Assembly: GCA_037013685.1 (NCBI GenBank)
Contig: CM072892.1
Location: forward strand, 310,001-374,000
From: Acridotheres tristis
Taxonomy: Eukaryota > Chordata > Aves > Passeriformes > Sturnidae
Direction: 5' to 3'
DNA length: 64,000 nucleotides
Shown here: one piece after another, positions 46,186-56,011 of the stretch
How the letters are laid out: each line of letters starts with the position of its first letter
Position numbering within the stretch: the stretch's first letter is position 1
Program-made: the position numbers and the translations under genes
The notes under the pieces: model-generated
What the model was told of the DNA's origin: nothing
Seen by the model: the letters and a program-made list of their open reading frames with translations, nothing else
The model's database searches: none

Positions 46186-47210
46186 TGCCCCTCACACACC
46201 CAGTGAGCTTCTGCTGCTGCTACTGCTGCTGCTGCAAATGTGGGATGATAGTTCGCTACAGGAGCTCATTTTTAGTGTGTGAATTAATTAATTAGTTCGT
46301 TTCTGTGGCTGTGTAAAGCTACGAGCTGGGCCCCTGCTGCAGCCGGGTCAGGATGGGAGTGGCTGGGCACGGAAGTGCCCGGGGTGTGAATTCCCTGCCC
46401 ACGGTGAGCTGATGTTGTCTCATCCAAGCAAAACCACTGAGCATTTCAAAGAAAAATATTATCAGATATGAGAGTGGGTAACTTGGTGTTAAAAATGACA
46501 CTTTTGTTTTCTTTGTTCCTCAGGTATTTGATGAGAACAGCCCATGGAATCCGGGACCTTTGCCCCCTGATCCGTGTCCCCGCTGTCAGCAGGGGTGTGA
46601 GCTGGGGTGAAGGAGCTTCCAAAGGAGGATGCTGGGCTGGGACCCTGAGGCAGAGCCCGGAGCACAGAGCAGCAGCGAGGAGTGCTCCCCGCTGCTAATT
46701 CAGGAGATTTTTTCACAAATGGTTCAAGCTGGAGTGGCAGAGGTGACCGCTCTCTGTGCAGCCTCAGCACGGCTGAGTGAGCCGGGACAGGCTGCGGCAC
46801 CCAAAATGTACCCGCAGAGTGTCCCTGGGTTTGTGTGACAAATGTGGGCTGGGAATGAATTAACGGAGGCTCTGACCGGGAGAATTTCAGTGGGGATGGG
46901 ACCGGAGATGAACGCGGGGCTCCTGTCAGGGGAATTTCAGAGGGATGGAACAGGAGATGAACGCGGGGCTCCTCCCGGGCGGGCTGTGCTGAGATCAGCT
47001 CGGTTTTCAGGCACAGCCACAATTCCATCGCTGAATCCGCACGGCTCCGATCTCCAGGAATAGAATTGGCTGGGTAATTGCAGACACTCCTTAGCATTGC
47101 ACCCCGCATAAATTAAATTAAATTAGATTAAAGTGAGTCAGAGCGGCTCTGCAGGCGGGGAATGGCAGGAGCGGAGCCGGGGGCGGCTCTGCAGGAGCGT
47201 GGAGCCCGTG
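46186..47210. other. Single-copy DNA with a 54-bp near-duplication
   Basis: A short CTG-like tract lies at 46208-46233. A pyrimidine tract ending CAG at 46521-46523 is followed by a 29-codon frame ending in TGA; I do not accept it as an exon. AATTTCAG...GATGAACGCGGGGCTCCT is repeated twice, about 54 bp apart, at 46.88-46.98 kb. Confidence 0.45.
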
Positions 47211-47290
47211 CCCCACACCTGCCCAGATGTTCTTGCTCCCCACACCTGCCCAGATGTTCTTGCTCCCCACACCTGCCCAGATGTTCTTGT
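47211..47290. repeat. Minisatellite, 27-bp unit, 3 copies
   Basis: CCCCACACCTGCCCAGATG followed by TTCTTGCT is repeated three times and is perfect over the repeated part. All frames are open. Confidence 0.92.
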
Positions 47291-47610
47291 GCCTCCGGCC
47301 CAGACACGCTCAGCCTCACGCTGCACGCCCGAGGAAAGCATTGGTGGAATGGCTTTTTGCAACATTTTTGGCAAAATCTTTCTGCAGAATCTTTTGCTGC
47401 TTTTTCGATACAAAGTGTATTTATTGTACAAAATATTATTGTATGAAATTATTTATTAGTCAATACAAAATGTAATGCAGATAGAAATTAACACAAAAGA
47501 AGGAAAGCAAACCCCAAAATTAATGCCTTGCACCACAACAAGGGGCTACTGATATTTTTCCTTCTAGGAAACTGCTGCATTCCATGCAAGAGATTGGTGA
47601 AGTTAAATGC
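47291..47610. other. Single-copy AT-rich DNA
   Basis: AT-rich, with a TATT-rich part at 47.41-47.47 kb. No gene seen. Confidence 0.5.
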
Positions 47611-47716
47611 AAAAAAAAAAAACAAAACAAAAACAAAAACAAAAAAAAAAAAAACCAAAAAACCCAAAAAAACCCCAAACAACCAAAAAACCAAACCAAA
47701 CAAACAAATTAAAAAC
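47611..47716. repeat. A/C low-complexity tract without G
   Basis: Runs of A broken by single or short C runs, with no G and almost no T. It is the strand-reversed look-alike of the T/G tract at 58700-58840. Confidence 0.9.
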
Positions 47717-47930
47717 CCCCACATTAAATAATTTCAACATTTGTTAACTGAAGACGTTCCTCTTTTCTTTAAAATGCATTTTTCATAAAGATAAGGCGGA
47801 GCTGAGAAACAAGTCAGGCATTTTTGATTTCTGGATATGAAATATTTGGTTGGCTCATTCCTGGCCCCTGAGGGGCTGAGAGCAGAGCGAGCCCACACTG
47901 GGGCTGTGGGGAGCAAGGACACAGCGTGGG

Positions 47931-47932
<2 letters not shown>
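47717..47932. other. Single-copy spacer
   Basis: No feature seen. GC content rises towards the array pile-up. Confidence 0.5.
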
Positions 47933-47982
<50 letters not shown>

Positions 47983-47983
47983 A
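47933..47983. repeat. Hexamer array (GGGACA)n, 8 copies
   Basis: A perfect CAGGGA/GGGACA run. GGG tracts with ACA loops make it a short-loop plus-strand G-quadruplex candidate. It opens the dense pile-up of arrays to 50,090. Confidence 0.97.
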
Positions 47984-48046
47984 GCAGCAGGATGGGGGCA
48001 CCCCATGCTGGGGGGGCTGGAACGACAGGGACCCCCCCAGGACCCC

Positions 48047-48381
48047 CCAGTTCCCACTTCCCAGTTCCCATTTCCCATTTCCCATTTACCATTTCCCATT
48101 TCCCAGTTCCCAGTTCCCAGTTCCCAGTTCCCATTTCCCATTTCCCATTTCCCATTTCCCAGTTCCCATTTCCCATTTCCCATTTCCCATTTCCCATTTA
48201 CCATTTACCATTTACCATTTACCATTTCTCATTTCCCAGTTCCCAGTTCCCAGTTCCCAGTTCCCAGTTCCCAGTTCCCAGTTCCCATTTCCCATTTCCC
48301 GGTTCCCATTTCCCAGTTCCCAGTTCCCATTTCCCATTTCCCATTTACCGTTTCCCAGCTCTCATTCCCATTTACCATTTC
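48047..48381. repeat. Heptamer array CCCATTT/CCCAGTT, about 48 copies
   Basis: 7-bp units CCCATTT, CCCAGTT and ACCATTT are grouped in blocks of the same kind. The minus strand has GGG tracts with 4-nt loops. Plus frames read Pro/Phe/Ser/His/Gln, minus frames Gly/Asn/Trp/Glu/Met/Lys. Confidence 0.96.
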
Positions 48382-48408
48382 CACGGGAGCTGCTGCCCCC
48401 AGGTCAGT

Positions 48409-48538
48409 GCCAGCCCGGAGCAGGGATCCGGCCCGTGCCAGCCCGGTGTGGGATCCGGCCCGTGCCAGCCCGGTGTGGCATTCAGCCCGTGGCAGCCCGG
48501 TGTGGCATTCAGCCCGTGGCAGCCCGGTGTGGCATTCA
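48409..48538. repeat. Minisatellite, about 27-bp unit, 4-5 copies, CpG-bearing
   Basis: CAGCCCGGTGTGG followed by GATCCGGCCCGTGC or CATTCAGCCCGTGG. Each unit keeps two or more CpG dinucleotides. Confidence 0.9.
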
Positions 48539-48711
48539 GGCTCACTCAGGCGCTGCAGCACCGAAAGTTTCTCTCGCTGGGATGGGCGAGAGCTGCAGAG
48601 CCGGGACTGGTGAGACACGAACTCCTGCCAGCCTGCACGGGCTCCCCAGGGGCACTTTGGAATGGGCACAGTTAAACCCGAGGGCACCGGCCGGGCCATT
48701 GCGGGTGTCTG
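48539..48711. other. Short GC-rich spacer
   Basis: Unique sequence between the 27-bp and 18-bp arrays, with scattered CpGs. No feature recognised. Confidence 0.5.
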
Positions 48712-49440
48712 TGCCCGTTCCCGGCCCCCGTGTCCGTTCCATGTCCCCGTGTCCGTTCCATGTCCCCGTGCCCGTTCCATGTCCCCGTGCCCGTTCCCGG
48801 CCCCCGTGCCCGTTCCATGTCCCCGTGCCCGTTCCCGGCCCCCGTGCCCGTTCCATGTCCCCGTGCCCGTTCCATGTCCCCGTGCCCGTTCCATGTCCCC
48901 GTGCCCGTTCCATGTCCCCGTGCCCGGTCCCGGCCCCCGTGCCCGTTCCATGTCCCCGTGCCCGTTCCATGTCCCCGTGCCCGTTCCCGGCCCCCGTGCC
49001 CGTTCCATGTCCCCGTGCCCGTTCCATGTCCCCGTGCCCGTTCCCGGCCCCCGTGCCCGTTCCATGTCCCCGTGCCCGTTCCATGTCCCCGTGCCCGATC
49101 CCGGCCCCCGTGCCCGTTCCATGTCCCCGTGCCCGTTCCATGTCCCCGTGCCCGTTCCATGTCCCCGTGCCCGTTCCAGGTTCCCGTGTCCGTTCCATGT
49201 CCCCGTGCCCGTTCCAGGTTCCCGTGCCCGTTCCATGTCCCCGTGCCCGTTCCATGTCCCCGTGCCCGTTCCATGTCCCCGTGCCCGTTCCAGGTTCCCG
49301 TGCCCGTTCCATGTCCCCGTGCCCGTTCCATGTCCCCGTGCCCGTTCCATGTCCCCGTGCCCGGTCCCGGCCCCCGTGCCCGTTCCAGGTCCCCGTGCCC
49401 GTTCCATGTCCCCGTGCCCGGTCCCGGCCCCCGTGCCCGC
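48712..49440. repeat. CpG-dense minisatellite, 18-bp unit, about 40 copies
   Basis: CCCGTGCCCGTTCCATGT alternates with a variant ending TTCCCGGCC (CGTGCCCGTTCCCGGCCC) and with TTCCAGGTT forms. Each unit has two or three CpGs, about 11 or more per 100 bp, unusually well kept for vertebrate repeats. Frames on both strands are open for up to 483 codons (Pro/Val/Cys/Arg/Ser or Gly/Thr/Asn/His/Glu/Arg), without coding evidence. Confidence 0.97.
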
Positions 49441-49560
49441 CGTGTTCCTGGCTCGGCTCCGCTCACCGGGCAGGAGGATCCGAGCTCGCTGCTCGCAGCC
49501 GTCACGGCGGGGCCGCTGCGGGAGGGGCGGCCTTTGATCACACACTTCCAGTTCTCTGTC
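49441..49560. promoter_or_regulatory. CpG-rich unique block, possible promoter or first-exon remnant
   Basis: Unique sequence with many CpGs (CTCGGCTCCGCTCACCGGGC, GCAGCCGTCACGGCGGGGCC) and a GGGGCGG Sp1-type box at 49524-49530. On the minus strand CTGCCCG|GTGAGCGG at about 49,465 looks like a splice donor. This could be the first exon of a minus-strand transcript, but no TATA box, downstream exon or known peptide supports it. Confidence 0.25.
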
Positions 49561-49681
49561 CAAACAAAACAAACAAATAAAATAAACAAAACTAAACAAA
49601 TACAATATACAAAATATATTTTAAAATACAACAATAATAAATAAAAATACAAATGTACAAAATAAACAAATAAAATTACAG
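49561..49681. repeat. AT-rich, nearly G-free tract
   Basis: About 120 bp of AAAC, AAAT and ATAC mixtures with a single G. It interrupts the GC-rich arrays abruptly on both sides. It may be a decayed poly-A/AAAC microsatellite or a retroposon tail. Confidence 0.8.
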
Positions 49682-49768
49682 CGGAAATAATCACAGTGCA
49701 GAGCCCTCCGGCACCCTCTGAGCCTTCATCCCACCCGCGGGGCTCTCCTGGAACAGCACCTGCTCCAG

Positions 49769-50090
49769 GGAGGAGGAGGAGGAGGAGGGGGAGGATGGGG
49801 ATGGGGATGGGGATGAGGATGAAGATGAGGATGAGGATGAAGATGAGGATGAAGATGAGGATGAAGATGAGGATGAGGATGAGGATGAGGATGAGGATGA
49901 GGATGAGGATGAGGATGAGGATGAGGATGAGGATGAGGATGAGGATGAGGATGAGGATGAGGATGAGGATGAGGATGAGGATGGGGATGAGGATGAGGAT
50001 GGGGATGAGGATTGGGATGAGAATGAGGATGAAGATGAAGATGAAGATGAAGATGAAGATGAAGATGAAGATGAAGATGAGTTTGAGGAT
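49769..50090. repeat. Hexamer array GATGAG/GATGAA/GATGGG, about 53 copies
   Basis: A purine-rich plus strand of 6-bp units GATGAG, with GATGGG at the ends and a block of GATGAA at 50,027-50,078. It yields Met/Arg, Asp/Glu or Gly/Asp frames, and on the minus strand Ser, His/Pro or Ile/Leu runs. All frames are open, so none is informative. Confidence 0.97.
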
Positions 50091-50335
50091 GGGCTGAGCC
50101 CCGGGGCAGCCCCACTCCCCCACGCCGGTGCGCTGGGAGCGGCCGCTCTGCTCCGCACTGTGGGTGTCCTGGGGGGAGTTTTCTTTGCACAGATTTTTAA
50201 ATTTTATTCTCCTCGCGGAGGTGTTGTGGGGAAGGGAATGCCGGGTTCGGACACGCCGTGAGGGACCTCAGCCCCAGCTCCCGGCGGGAGGGAGGGCACG
50301 GACCGAGCCCTGTCCGACACCCTCTGTGCCACCCT
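50091..50335. promoter_or_regulatory. CpG-island-like unique sequence
   Basis: About twenty CpGs in roughly 215 bp, including GCGCTGGGAGCGGCCGC, CTCGCGGAGG and CCGGCGGGAGGG, with no tandem structure. Bird promoters often sit in such islands, but the neighbouring CpG-dense repeats could equally explain the composition. No transcript evidence can be read from sequence. Confidence 0.3.
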
Positions 50336-51087
50336 TAGCCTGGAATGGGCACTGCCAGCTCCCCCTGTATCAGCTCGCGGTCCTGGTCCCTCTTTTGCTG
50401 CACCACCAGTGAATTTCCCTGTCTGCTATGCCAGGGGAAAGCGGCATTTTCCTACCTTGCTGCCACTGTTTATGCTTTTCTCCGTCTATTTTTAACCAGG
50501 GCAGCCTCTGGTTTCATTGTCATGCAGAGGACACGCCAGTGTCTGGCTGCTCCCTCAGATTCCCTGAGCACGATTGCCACGACTGATTGGTGTTTTGTAA
50601 TGCTCCGCATAATGGAGCCTTCCCAAAATACACATCTCGCCTTGATTTCTCTATCGGGGCTCTGTAATTTTACTTCTCACGCCTTTGACTCCCGATGAGG
50701 AAGTCTCCGTGTGCCCTGCCTGCTGGGAATGTCGCTGTCCCCGCAGCCGGGTCCTGCCCAGCCCAGCTCCCACCCCACCGGCACCGGCTCCGCTGCTCGG
50801 GAGCTCACACTGCTGGGGAAATTAAATAACTGAAATGGCTCCAGCAAATCTTAGAAATAACACATCTGGCAGCGCCTGAAAGGGCACGAGCAGAGTAACG
50901 CACACCCGCAGCCTCCGTAATTAATTGTTACGACTCGCTTTGCTCCTGTGTCGGAGTTCTGTTAAAATCCTGCTCCGTGCAGCCTCGGAAGGTTCGATCA
51001 GCTCAGGGAGTAACTCATGGTGTTGTCTAATTGAGTGTACTTATGGGGGGAGCTGCAGGGACAGCGGGCTCTGGGATATCTGCAGGC
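50336..51087. other. Single-copy DNA, possibly conserved
   Basis: Non-repetitive with an unusual mix of CpG and AT content between 50.55 and 51.04 kb (for example CCGTAATTAATTGTTACGAC). Conserved non-coding elements can look like this; I cannot test it. GGTTCGATCA at 50991-51000 is not part of a tRNA. Confidence 0.4.
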
Positions 51088-51378
51088 TTCCCCTCCCTTC
51101 CCTTCCCTTCCCTTCCCTTCCCTTCCCTTCCCTTCCCTTCCCTTCCCTTCCCTTCCCTTCCTTCCCTTCCCTTCCCTTCCCTTCCCTTCCCCTTCCCTTC
51201 CCTTCCCTTCCCTTCCCTTCCCTTCCCTTCCCTTCCCTTCCCTTCCCTTCCCTTCCCTTCCCTTCCCTTCCCTTCCCTTCCCTTCCCTTCCCTTCCCTTC
51301 CCTTCCCTTCCCTTCCCTTCCCTTCCCTTCCCTTCCCTTCCCTTCCCTTCCCTTCCCTTTTCCCTTCCTTTCCTTTCT
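51088..51378. repeat. Pentamer array (CCCTT)n, about 56 copies
   Basis: A pure pyrimidine plus strand with few interruptions (one TTCCTTCCC, one CCCCTTCCC, and T-rich units at the right end). The minus strand is (GGGAA)n: GGG with 2-nt loops for quadruplexes, and a homopurine mirror suited to triplex H-DNA. Minus frames read Gly/Lys/Arg/Glu, plus frames Pro/Ser/Leu/Phe. Confidence 0.98.
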
Positions 51379-51482
51379 TGACTCTCAGGAAATTTTCCAT
51401 CCAGGCTGACCAGAATACTGTTCATGCCACACCTCTGGCTCTGTCCCTGCTGTCACATCCCCTATTTCTTTATCTTATGGAT
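51379..51482. other. Short single-copy spacer
   Basis: No feature seen. Confidence 0.5.
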
Positions 51483-51612
51483 GACCAGGTTGGCCATTGG
51501 GGTCGGAGCAGCCTGGGATAGTGGAAGATGTCCCTGCCATGGCAGGGGGTGACAGTGATGGGCTTTGATGTCCCTTCCAACCCAAACCTGTCTGGAATTC
51601 TGTGATTCAGGA
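51483..51612 (+). mobile_element. CR1 LINE fragment (3' end)
   Basis: Sense: GACCAGGTTGGCCATTGGGG, GTGGAAGATGTCCCTGCC, ATGGCAGGGGGTGACAGTGA, GATGTCCCTTCCAACCCAAA, then AATTCTGTGATTC. It lies about 100 bp right of the CCCTT array. Confidence 0.87.
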
Positions 51613-52330
51613 AAGCTGCATCCTCAAGCAGAGCCCCTTTTCCTCTGGGCAGCAGGATGATTCCCCAACACGGTGCTCGTGAAGGGTGAGGAGGAGAAAA
51701 CAGCTGGGAGTGATGGCATTTCCAGGTGTCAGACCTGTGTGGCTCTGTCAGCACCGGAGGAGCCAGTGAGGAGAGCACAGAACCAGCTCAGATGGGCACC
51801 GGGAGATGTTCGAGAGATGTGGATTGGCCAGAAAGGGACAGAGGAGGAGCAGAGTGGTTGCACTGGGGTGTGTTGGGGATACTGGAAGGGACTGGGGCAG
51901 CACTGGAAGGGGCAATAAGGAGAAGGGATGATAAAAATATAAATCAACCTCTCCATGTCCCCTCTGAGGGCCAGGAGCGGTGTCCAGAGGCAGCGCAGGG
52001 AGAGGACGCAGGAGAAGGGAGATGAAGCAAAGCGTCCAGGGCTTGGCCAGCCACTCCTCGGGGACAGGGGTCCCCGCATCCCCGAGGGCTCCTGGCACAT
52101 CTGTCCGGGGACAGGGACCTGGCCATGCTCAGCCCCGGGACCTGCAGGGAGCAGGGGCTGGAGTCCCGCTGGCAGCACCGGCTGAAAACTTGGCTGGAAG
52201 CGCCGAGCTGTCCTGGCAGAGCGTGGGCGCTGCTCTCACACATCGCCTCCTCCTGCTCCCACGGGTACGGGGCTGGGCGCCCCGGCCTCTAAAACTGCCC
52301 TGGAATTTCAACCTGGAAAACAGAGAGTGC
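51613..52330. other. Single-copy GC-rich DNA
   Basis: No repeat noticed. Overlapping frames on both strands have no domain I can name. Confidence 0.45.
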
Positions 52331-52520
52331 CCAGAGACACTGACAGACGGACACAGACACACTGACACACAGAGACACTGACAGACGGACACAGACACAC
52401 TGACACACAGAGACACTGACAGACGGACACAGAGACACTGACACACAGAGACACTGACAGACGGACACAGAGACACTGACACACAGACACACACACACAC
52501 ACACAGACACACACACACAT
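52331..52520. repeat. Minisatellite of AGAGACACTGACAGACGGACAC units
   Basis: AGACACTGACAGACGGACAC is followed by AGACACACTGACACACAG, in alternation, then an AC run at 52,490-52,520. The total unit is about 36-38 bp. Minus frames read Cys/Val/Ser/Leu. Confidence 0.93.
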
Positions 52521-52805
52521 CCAGGTGTCCCCTCTGGGATCCTGTGCTCACATCCCCTCGCAGTCTCCCCCTCTGCTGCTTCCCCCGGGCCATGCCCAGC
52601 AGTTCGGGTCGGGCACCCGGCACTGACGGTGTCTCACAGAGCCCCAGCTCCTCAGAACTCACCTTGCAGGTGTCCCGCTGTCCTGCCCACACCGCGGGTT
52701 TGTGCCCTGTGCCAGGGACAGGACCTGCCCATCCCTCTGCCCCCAAACCTGTGCCACACCTGTCACTGCTCAGGTGTGGGACACAGGCAGCGGGGGAGCT
52801 GGAGG
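52521..52805. other. Single-copy GC-rich DNA
   Basis: No feature seen. Confidence 0.5.
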
Positions 52806-52902
52806 GGTGGCAGGGTGGGACAGCAGCAGGGTGGCACAGTGGCAGGGTGGCAGGGTGGCAGGGTGGCAGAGTGGCATGGTGACACCCTGGCAGGGTGGCA
52901 CA
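52806..52902. repeat. Minisatellite, 8-10-bp GGCAGGGTGG family
   Basis: GGTGGCAGGGTGGCACAGTGG-type modules of 8-10 bp in irregular order. Confidence 0.85.
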
Positions 52903-54058
52903 GTCCCTGTCCGACGCTGGCTGCAGGGGCACGGGCAGGTGGCATGGGGCAGTTCCTCAGCAGTGACAGCTTTGCTGCAGGGCTCGGCCACACCTCACTG
53001 CTGCCCTGGCTCTCAGGTAATTCCTAGAGGGCCTCCAGGACTGGGAATTCTCCACAAGATCCCCTGTGCCAGCGGCGGTGCCACTGCCACCCTGGTGTCC
53101 CCACCCGGGCCAGCTGCTCCAGCCTGGCAGCACGGGCACTGCCACCAGCCCTGCTGCATTCCTGCATCACTCCCCTCGCTCACACTGCCACCTCTTCCCC
53201 GTCCCTTAATCAGGTTGTTTGCTCCCTTGGCAAGGACACTGCCATCCGCGTGTCGGTGCCACATCCTGCCCCTGCTGGCTCCTCACTCCAATTTGAGATG
53301 AATTATCTCGCCTTGGCTGGGCTGCCATCAGCAGGGCTCTCAAGAACCCATTAGAGGCTGCAGTGGGGCAGCCTCGCCCAACAAGGAATGTTTATCTTTA
53401 TTATCTCGCTCCTATCTCTTCATTAACTTTGAGATATCTTCATGTTCCAAGGGTAGCTGTTGTCACATCTGGTGAGCGATGGTATTAATCTTCGCACTGC
53501 CTCTGCCTGGGATCCCTCTGCCCTGTGGCTCCCTCTGAGGTTTCCTGGCATTCCTGTAATCAGGTCAATATTGCAGTTCTGCATAAACAAACAAGTAATT
53601 TTTCCTCTGAATCCTCATGAATTTATAACGATGGAAATTCTTCTCTTTTGTATGCACGGTTATTCCCTCACCTGTTATTCCACATTTCTGATGTTTAGCA
53701 GGAAGGGTCAGAACAGTTGTACATAATTTAATCTCTTCTCCCATCACATTAACATTTGCCTCTAATAGAGAAACGTCCAGCTCACTTTTGATGTGATGAC
53801 ACGATGACAGCAGGGCCACCTGCGCCGGCAGGGACAGCAGAGGGAAGCAGGCAGTGAGAGGTGGCTCAGTTTTGCTCTGTGCTGGGAGCAGTGGGAGCCC
53901 TGTGGGGATGGTCCCGAGTCCATTCCCTGCCCGGGCTGGCACCACATCGCTCCCAAAGGCTCCAGGTGCTCAGGAGCTGGGAGGGAGGAGGCACTGGGGA
54001 GCCTGGAGGGGAGAACTGGGATGTGCCCAGAGCCCTCCTGCCGGCAGGGACAGGGGAC
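52903..54058. other. Single-copy DNA with a TTATCT-rich block
   Basis: GC-rich to 53.25 kb. From 53.29 to 53.78 kb it is AT-rich and unique, with TTATCT (GATA-factor core) at 53303, 53392 and 53401 plus CTATCT and ATATCT nearby. No exon recognised. Confidence 0.45.
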
Positions 54059-54447
54059 ACGGGCAGGGAGTGTCCGGGTTACAGCTTTGATCCCCCAGGG
54101 CAGGGAGTGTCAGGGTTACAGCTTTGATCCCCCAGGACAGGGAGTGTCAGGGTTACAGCTTTGATCCCCCAGGACAGGGAGTGTCAGGGTTACAGCTTTG
54201 ATCCCCCAGGACAGGGAGTGTCAGGGTTACAGCTTTGATCCCCCAGGACAGGGAGTGTCAGGGTTACAGCTTTGATCCCCCAGGGCAGGGGACACAGGGG
54301 CAGGGAGTGTCAGGGTTACAGCTTTGATCCCCCAGGACAGGGAGTGTCAGGGTTACAGCTTTGATCCCCCAGGGCAGGGAGTGTCAGGGTTACAGCTTTG
54401 ATCCCCCAGGATAGGGAGTGTCAGGGTTACAGCTTTGATCCCCCAGG
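54059..54447. repeat. Minisatellite, 37-bp unit, about 10 copies
   Basis: AGTGTCAGGGTTACAGC followed by TTTGATCCCCCAGGACAGGG. Units start at 54071, 54108, 54145, 54182, 54219 and 54256, then resume after a short insertion at 54308, 54345, 54382 and 54419. Copies are almost identical. Confidence 0.96.
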
Positions 54448-55894
54448 TACAGAACCAGCCCCAGGTCCCACACGCAGGGCAGGGGCTGGAGCACCCAGGG
54501 AGCAGCAGTGAGAGCAGTGAGCTCTGTGCTCTGTGCCATCCATCCTGAGATAACGCTGCTCCATCCCTCATCTGCTCCAGGGCTCAGGCCTGTCCTCAGC
54601 CATTTATCAGGAAGGGGAGGAAGAGGAAGGTTCCCTGTCATCCCTGCTGGAGTTCCACACACGAGCAGGGGCTCAGCGCTGGCTGTGGTGCCAGAGCTGT
54701 CTCTCGGGGATGCTTCTCCTCAGCTGGAGGAACTGAGCTGAACCAAGCCTGCAGCTGCAGGATGGAACCTCACAGGGGATAATGGAAGGCAGCTCCAGCT
54801 CCCTCGGCTTGGCTCCCTGAGGAGCTTCTTTGGCACTGCACTGCTGCTAAAGAAATGTGGGTAAGGAGGGGTAATCTGCCATGGGATCGGTGCCAGCTTG
54901 CTGTTGGAAGGGGCCGAGGGAGGCCCAGCAGCTCCTCTGGTCCCACAGGATCCTCTGCTCGAGGTTCTCTGACCTGACACCCCTGGGAGCCCCAGGCTCT
55001 CCCAGCCCTTCTCCCTCTGCCCTCCAGGGCTGGCAGGAAGCTGAGAATGGGACAAGCCAGGACTGAAAGCTTTCCCCAATGCTATGGACAAGCCTATCTG
55101 CTTCCCTCCCACCATCCTCATCCTCACCCCCTGCCATCACCACTACGGTGAGAAGGGAGAGTTCCTGTAGGGCAGGAGACAAACACGGAGCAATCAGAAC
55201 TGTTCCGTTTTCTTTTTCTGTTTTCTCTTGTTTTTCCGAACACACTTTAGTCTGATTTTCCCCAGCAGCCAGGCGGGTGTCAGAGCTGTGCCCTGGGCAG
55301 TGCCTGTGACACGTCAGGGTGTGCTGGGCTCTGCATCACAGCCCTGGCAGCTCCCCCAGGTCTGCCCTCCGTCAGCTCAGAGCCAACAGGCTCCACTGAG
55401 CAGATCCTTCTTTTCCTGCAGCTTTAAAGAACCACACTGAGTCACAGCCTCCACTGCTGCCCTTTAGGAGGCATCCAAAACGATTATTGTATGATTTTAA
55501 AGCAAGGATTAATGGCAGCAGTTTATCAACAACTCCCTGATTTCTAACAGGGATTTAATCTGACAGAGCACAGGAGTGGGGCTTGGGAACAGCGATTTCC
55601 AGCAGGCAGGGATTACACTGCCCACAGTGTTGTACTAGAAAACACAAACTCAGAGCAAGACAAGGTACAGCTCTCTGATCCTTTGTGCATTTTATCACAT
55701 GAACTCCCCCTGGATCAGGGAGACAGGAATTTTTTTATTCATTTCTTTTTTTATGTGGCACTATCCCTTCAATGGATAAACACAATCTAAATAAAAGGCG
55801 TCTGCACTCTCCATATGTGCTCCCTCCCAAGGTGAGTGTTTGGCTTGATCCATCTCCAGCACAGGTGTAGGAGAACTTCCTTTTGTAAAACACA
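54448..55894. other. Single-copy DNA, no gene seen
   Basis: Mixed composition with no repeat noticed. Frames on both strands overlap; none is recognised. Confidence 0.5.
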
Positions 55895-55945
55895 GGCTGT
55901 GCCAGGGCTGTGCCAGGGCTGTGCCAGGCTGTGCCAGGGCTGTGC
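55895..55945. repeat. Tandem repeat, 11-bp GGCTGTGCCAG, about 4-5 copies
   Basis: GGCTGTGCCAG copies, one lacking a base. It runs into the CAT-rich tract. Confidence 0.88.
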
Positions 55946-56011
55946 ATCATCATCATCATCATAGTCATAGGCATCATCATCATCATGGTCATCATCATCC
56001 TCCTCCTCCTC
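55946..56011. repeat. Trinucleotide tract CAT then CCT
   Basis: CATCATCAT runs broken by AGTCATAGG and GGTC, then five CCT. It gives His-rich plus and Asp/Met-rich minus frames. Confidence 0.92.

Noticed and set aside
46524..46610. Possible terminal exon after TTTCTTTGTTCCTCAG
   Set aside because: Only 28 codons before TGA, no recognisable motif, no upstream exon.
48229..50158. Frames of up to 483 codons over the 18-bp and hexamer arrays
   Set aside because: Openness in all frames and strands, no start or splice support, composition dictated by the repeat unit.
50991..51000. tRNA B-box-like GGTTCGATCA
   Set aside because: No A box at the right distance and no cloverleaf arms could be folded by eye.
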